From the NCBI GenBank assembly GCA_011799875.1, contig CM022301.1, forward strand, positions 323,100,929 through 323,164,928: 64,000 nt of DNA, in the 5' to 3' direction. A program made the position numbers and the translations under genes. The DNA comes from Thinopyrum elongatum (lineage: Eukaryota > Streptophyta > Magnoliopsida > Poales > Poaceae). A model generated the notes under the pieces. That model did no database searches. It was not told where the DNA came from and worked only from the letters and a program-made list of their open reading frames with translations. Positions within the stretch are counted from its first letter, which is position 1. The number at the start of each line of letters is the position of its first letter. Of the stretch, positions 62,999 to 64,000 are shown piece by piece.

Positions 62999-64000
62999 TG
63001 TAAGTGTATCTAGTGCCACTCCTAGTTGGTTTTGGAGTATTGACGACAAACATGATTGAGGGACTAATGTGTTTGTGAGAATTGTAGAATAACATAGGTA
63101 GAAGTCCCTCATTGATTCGGTTTTCCTACCAGAGTTGACCCCTAAAAATGTATGAAGACATTGAAGACAATGGTGGTTCATGAAGACATTCACGTAGAAG
63201 ATAATGACGTGTGAAGACATTCACTTGAAGACTATGGAGTGCAAAGACATAGTTTCTTTCGTAGTTTCATTTTCTTCCTTCTTGAGTCATAGGAACCACC
63301 AAACTTTTAAGTGGGGTCCCAGTGAACAAAGTCAGAAAACTGACATGATGCTCAACCCAAAATCCTATGTCTTCGAGTGAAGACAATGAGAGAAAATCTT
63401 ATCCAGAGTTGGATGAGTCAGCTTTGCTTGTAGCCCAAGTCAAGCTGCCGCGTGTGTTTGAAATCTAACCATTGGACATGTGTCGTTTCCTTAGTGACCA
63501 AGGGTCATTTCGGACATATCATCTCGGGTTGCCTCCTGGCTATAAATAGCCCACCCCCTACACCATAAATTGGTGCCTGCTCACAGTTAGTGCACGGCTT
63601 TTGTCATTTGAGAGCAACCCACCTCCGAAGCCTTCGAGAGAGAAATCCTTGCCAGGACAAAGCCCAAAACACCTAGAGCCAAAGAGTGTTAGGCATCACT
63701 GAAGTCTTTCTGTCCACGTGATCTGAAGACTTATTACACTTGAGGAGTGTGTATCCTCCAGCCGGTTAGGCATCACGTTCTGAGGATCCAAGAGTCATTG
63801 TGGATCGTCGGTGAACAGAGTTTGTGAAGGTTTAGATGTCTACCTTGAAGACTTACCTGAGTGATTGGGCGAGGACTAAGTGTCCTTAGCTCAAGGGGAA
63901 TAAGGTGAAGACGTGGTCTTCTGAGTTCAATCTCAGCCTCCCTAACCAGACGTACAGTTGTCACAGCAACTGGAACTGGTCTACCAAATCCTTGTCTTCA
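62999..64000 (+). repeat. Sirevirus 3' LTR, first 1002 bp
   Basis: Matches 8098-9099 and runs out of the window; about 340 bp should remain. TATA box TATAAATAG at 63541-63549. Confidence 0.95.

Larger units (their letters stand above)
8098..64000 (+). mobile_element. Ty1/Copia Sirevirus (Maximus-like), 5' LTR to partial 3' LTR, with three other elements nested inside
   Basis: The parts lie in order on the plus strand: 5' LTR 8098-9438, initiator-Met primer site 9441-9452, gag, protease and integrase to 13743, then (after element A) reverse transcriptase/RNase H 45382-46718, env-like ORF 48228-62621 (split by element C), polypurine tracts and 3' LTR from 62999. Domain order is Copia type (integrase before reverse transcriptase). 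Repeated AAAGGGGGAGA tracts and an env-like ORF mark the Sirevirus genus. About 0.4 kb between integrase and reverse transcriptase is missing (inferred). The two LTRs differ at about 50 of 1002 comparable bases by eye. The left flank is GCCCC (8093-8097); its duplicate would be outside the window. Confidence 0.93.

Noticed and set aside
1..64000. Host protein-coding gene, CRISPR array, bacterial features
   Set aside because: All coding similarity seen belongs to the six nested elements; no array of equal spacers exists.

Overview
The window is plant nuclear DNA of the grass type, most likely intergenic sequence from a Triticeae genome (wheat, Aegilops, barley or rye). It is a tower of nested LTR retrotransposons. 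I see no single-copy host gene, no tRNA or rRNA gene and no CRISPR array. The Triticeae call rests on the Sirevirus with an env-like gene, the Tat-lineage Ty3/Gypsy elements with antisense genes, the short identical terminal motifs, and the nesting itself. Family names (Fatima-like, Maximus-like) are from memory and tentative. | Layout, outermost to innermost. (0) R1, a minus-strand Ty3/Gypsy element, 1-8097, cut by the left edge. (1) A Ty1/Copia Sirevirus, plus strand, from 8098 past the right edge, inserted in the 5' LTR of R1. (2a) Element A, plus-strand Ty3/Gypsy, 13744-45381, inserted between integrase and reverse transcriptase of the Sirevirus, arranged LTR-internal-LTR-internal and truncated on the right. 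(3) Element B, minus-strand Ty3/Gypsy, 20292-40157 (TSD CCTGG), inserted in the antisense gene of A. (4) R2, minus-strand Ty3/Gypsy, 25159-37314 (TSD ACTCT), inserted in the gag of B; it is the youngest (8 differences in 538 bp of LTR) and has an unbroken 1046-codon pol frame. (2b) Element C, minus-strand Ty3/Gypsy, 48273-58377 (TSD GTCAT), inserted in codon 15 of the env-like ORF of the Sirevirus. | How the parts work together. Each Gypsy element carries or carried gag, aspartic protease, reverse transcriptase and RNase H; R1, R2 and C also retain integrase and R2 and C a second, archaeal-type RNase H, the mark of the Tat lineage. R1, R2, A and C carry, between pol and the 3' LTR, a gene on the opposite strand with introns and a Transposase_28 (putative gypsy-type transposon) region; where upstream sequence is visible in R2 and C it has its own TATA box. 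In B this slot holds a B3 DNA-binding-domain gene with its own TATA box, while integrase and the second RNase H are absent. R1, R2 and B, whose coding sequences are clearly diverged, share an in-frame amber codon in the same 18-nt context between protease and reverse transcriptase, which suggests programmed readthrough. These two observations are the best candidates for new biology here. The Sirevirus has all its class marks: initiator-Met primer site, zinc-knuckle gag, protease, integrase, reverse transcriptase/RNase H, env-like ORF and repeated AAAGGGGGAGA polypurine tracts. Nearly all its breaks are nonsense codons of the C-to-T type, not frameshifts, as expected from methylated silent chromatin.
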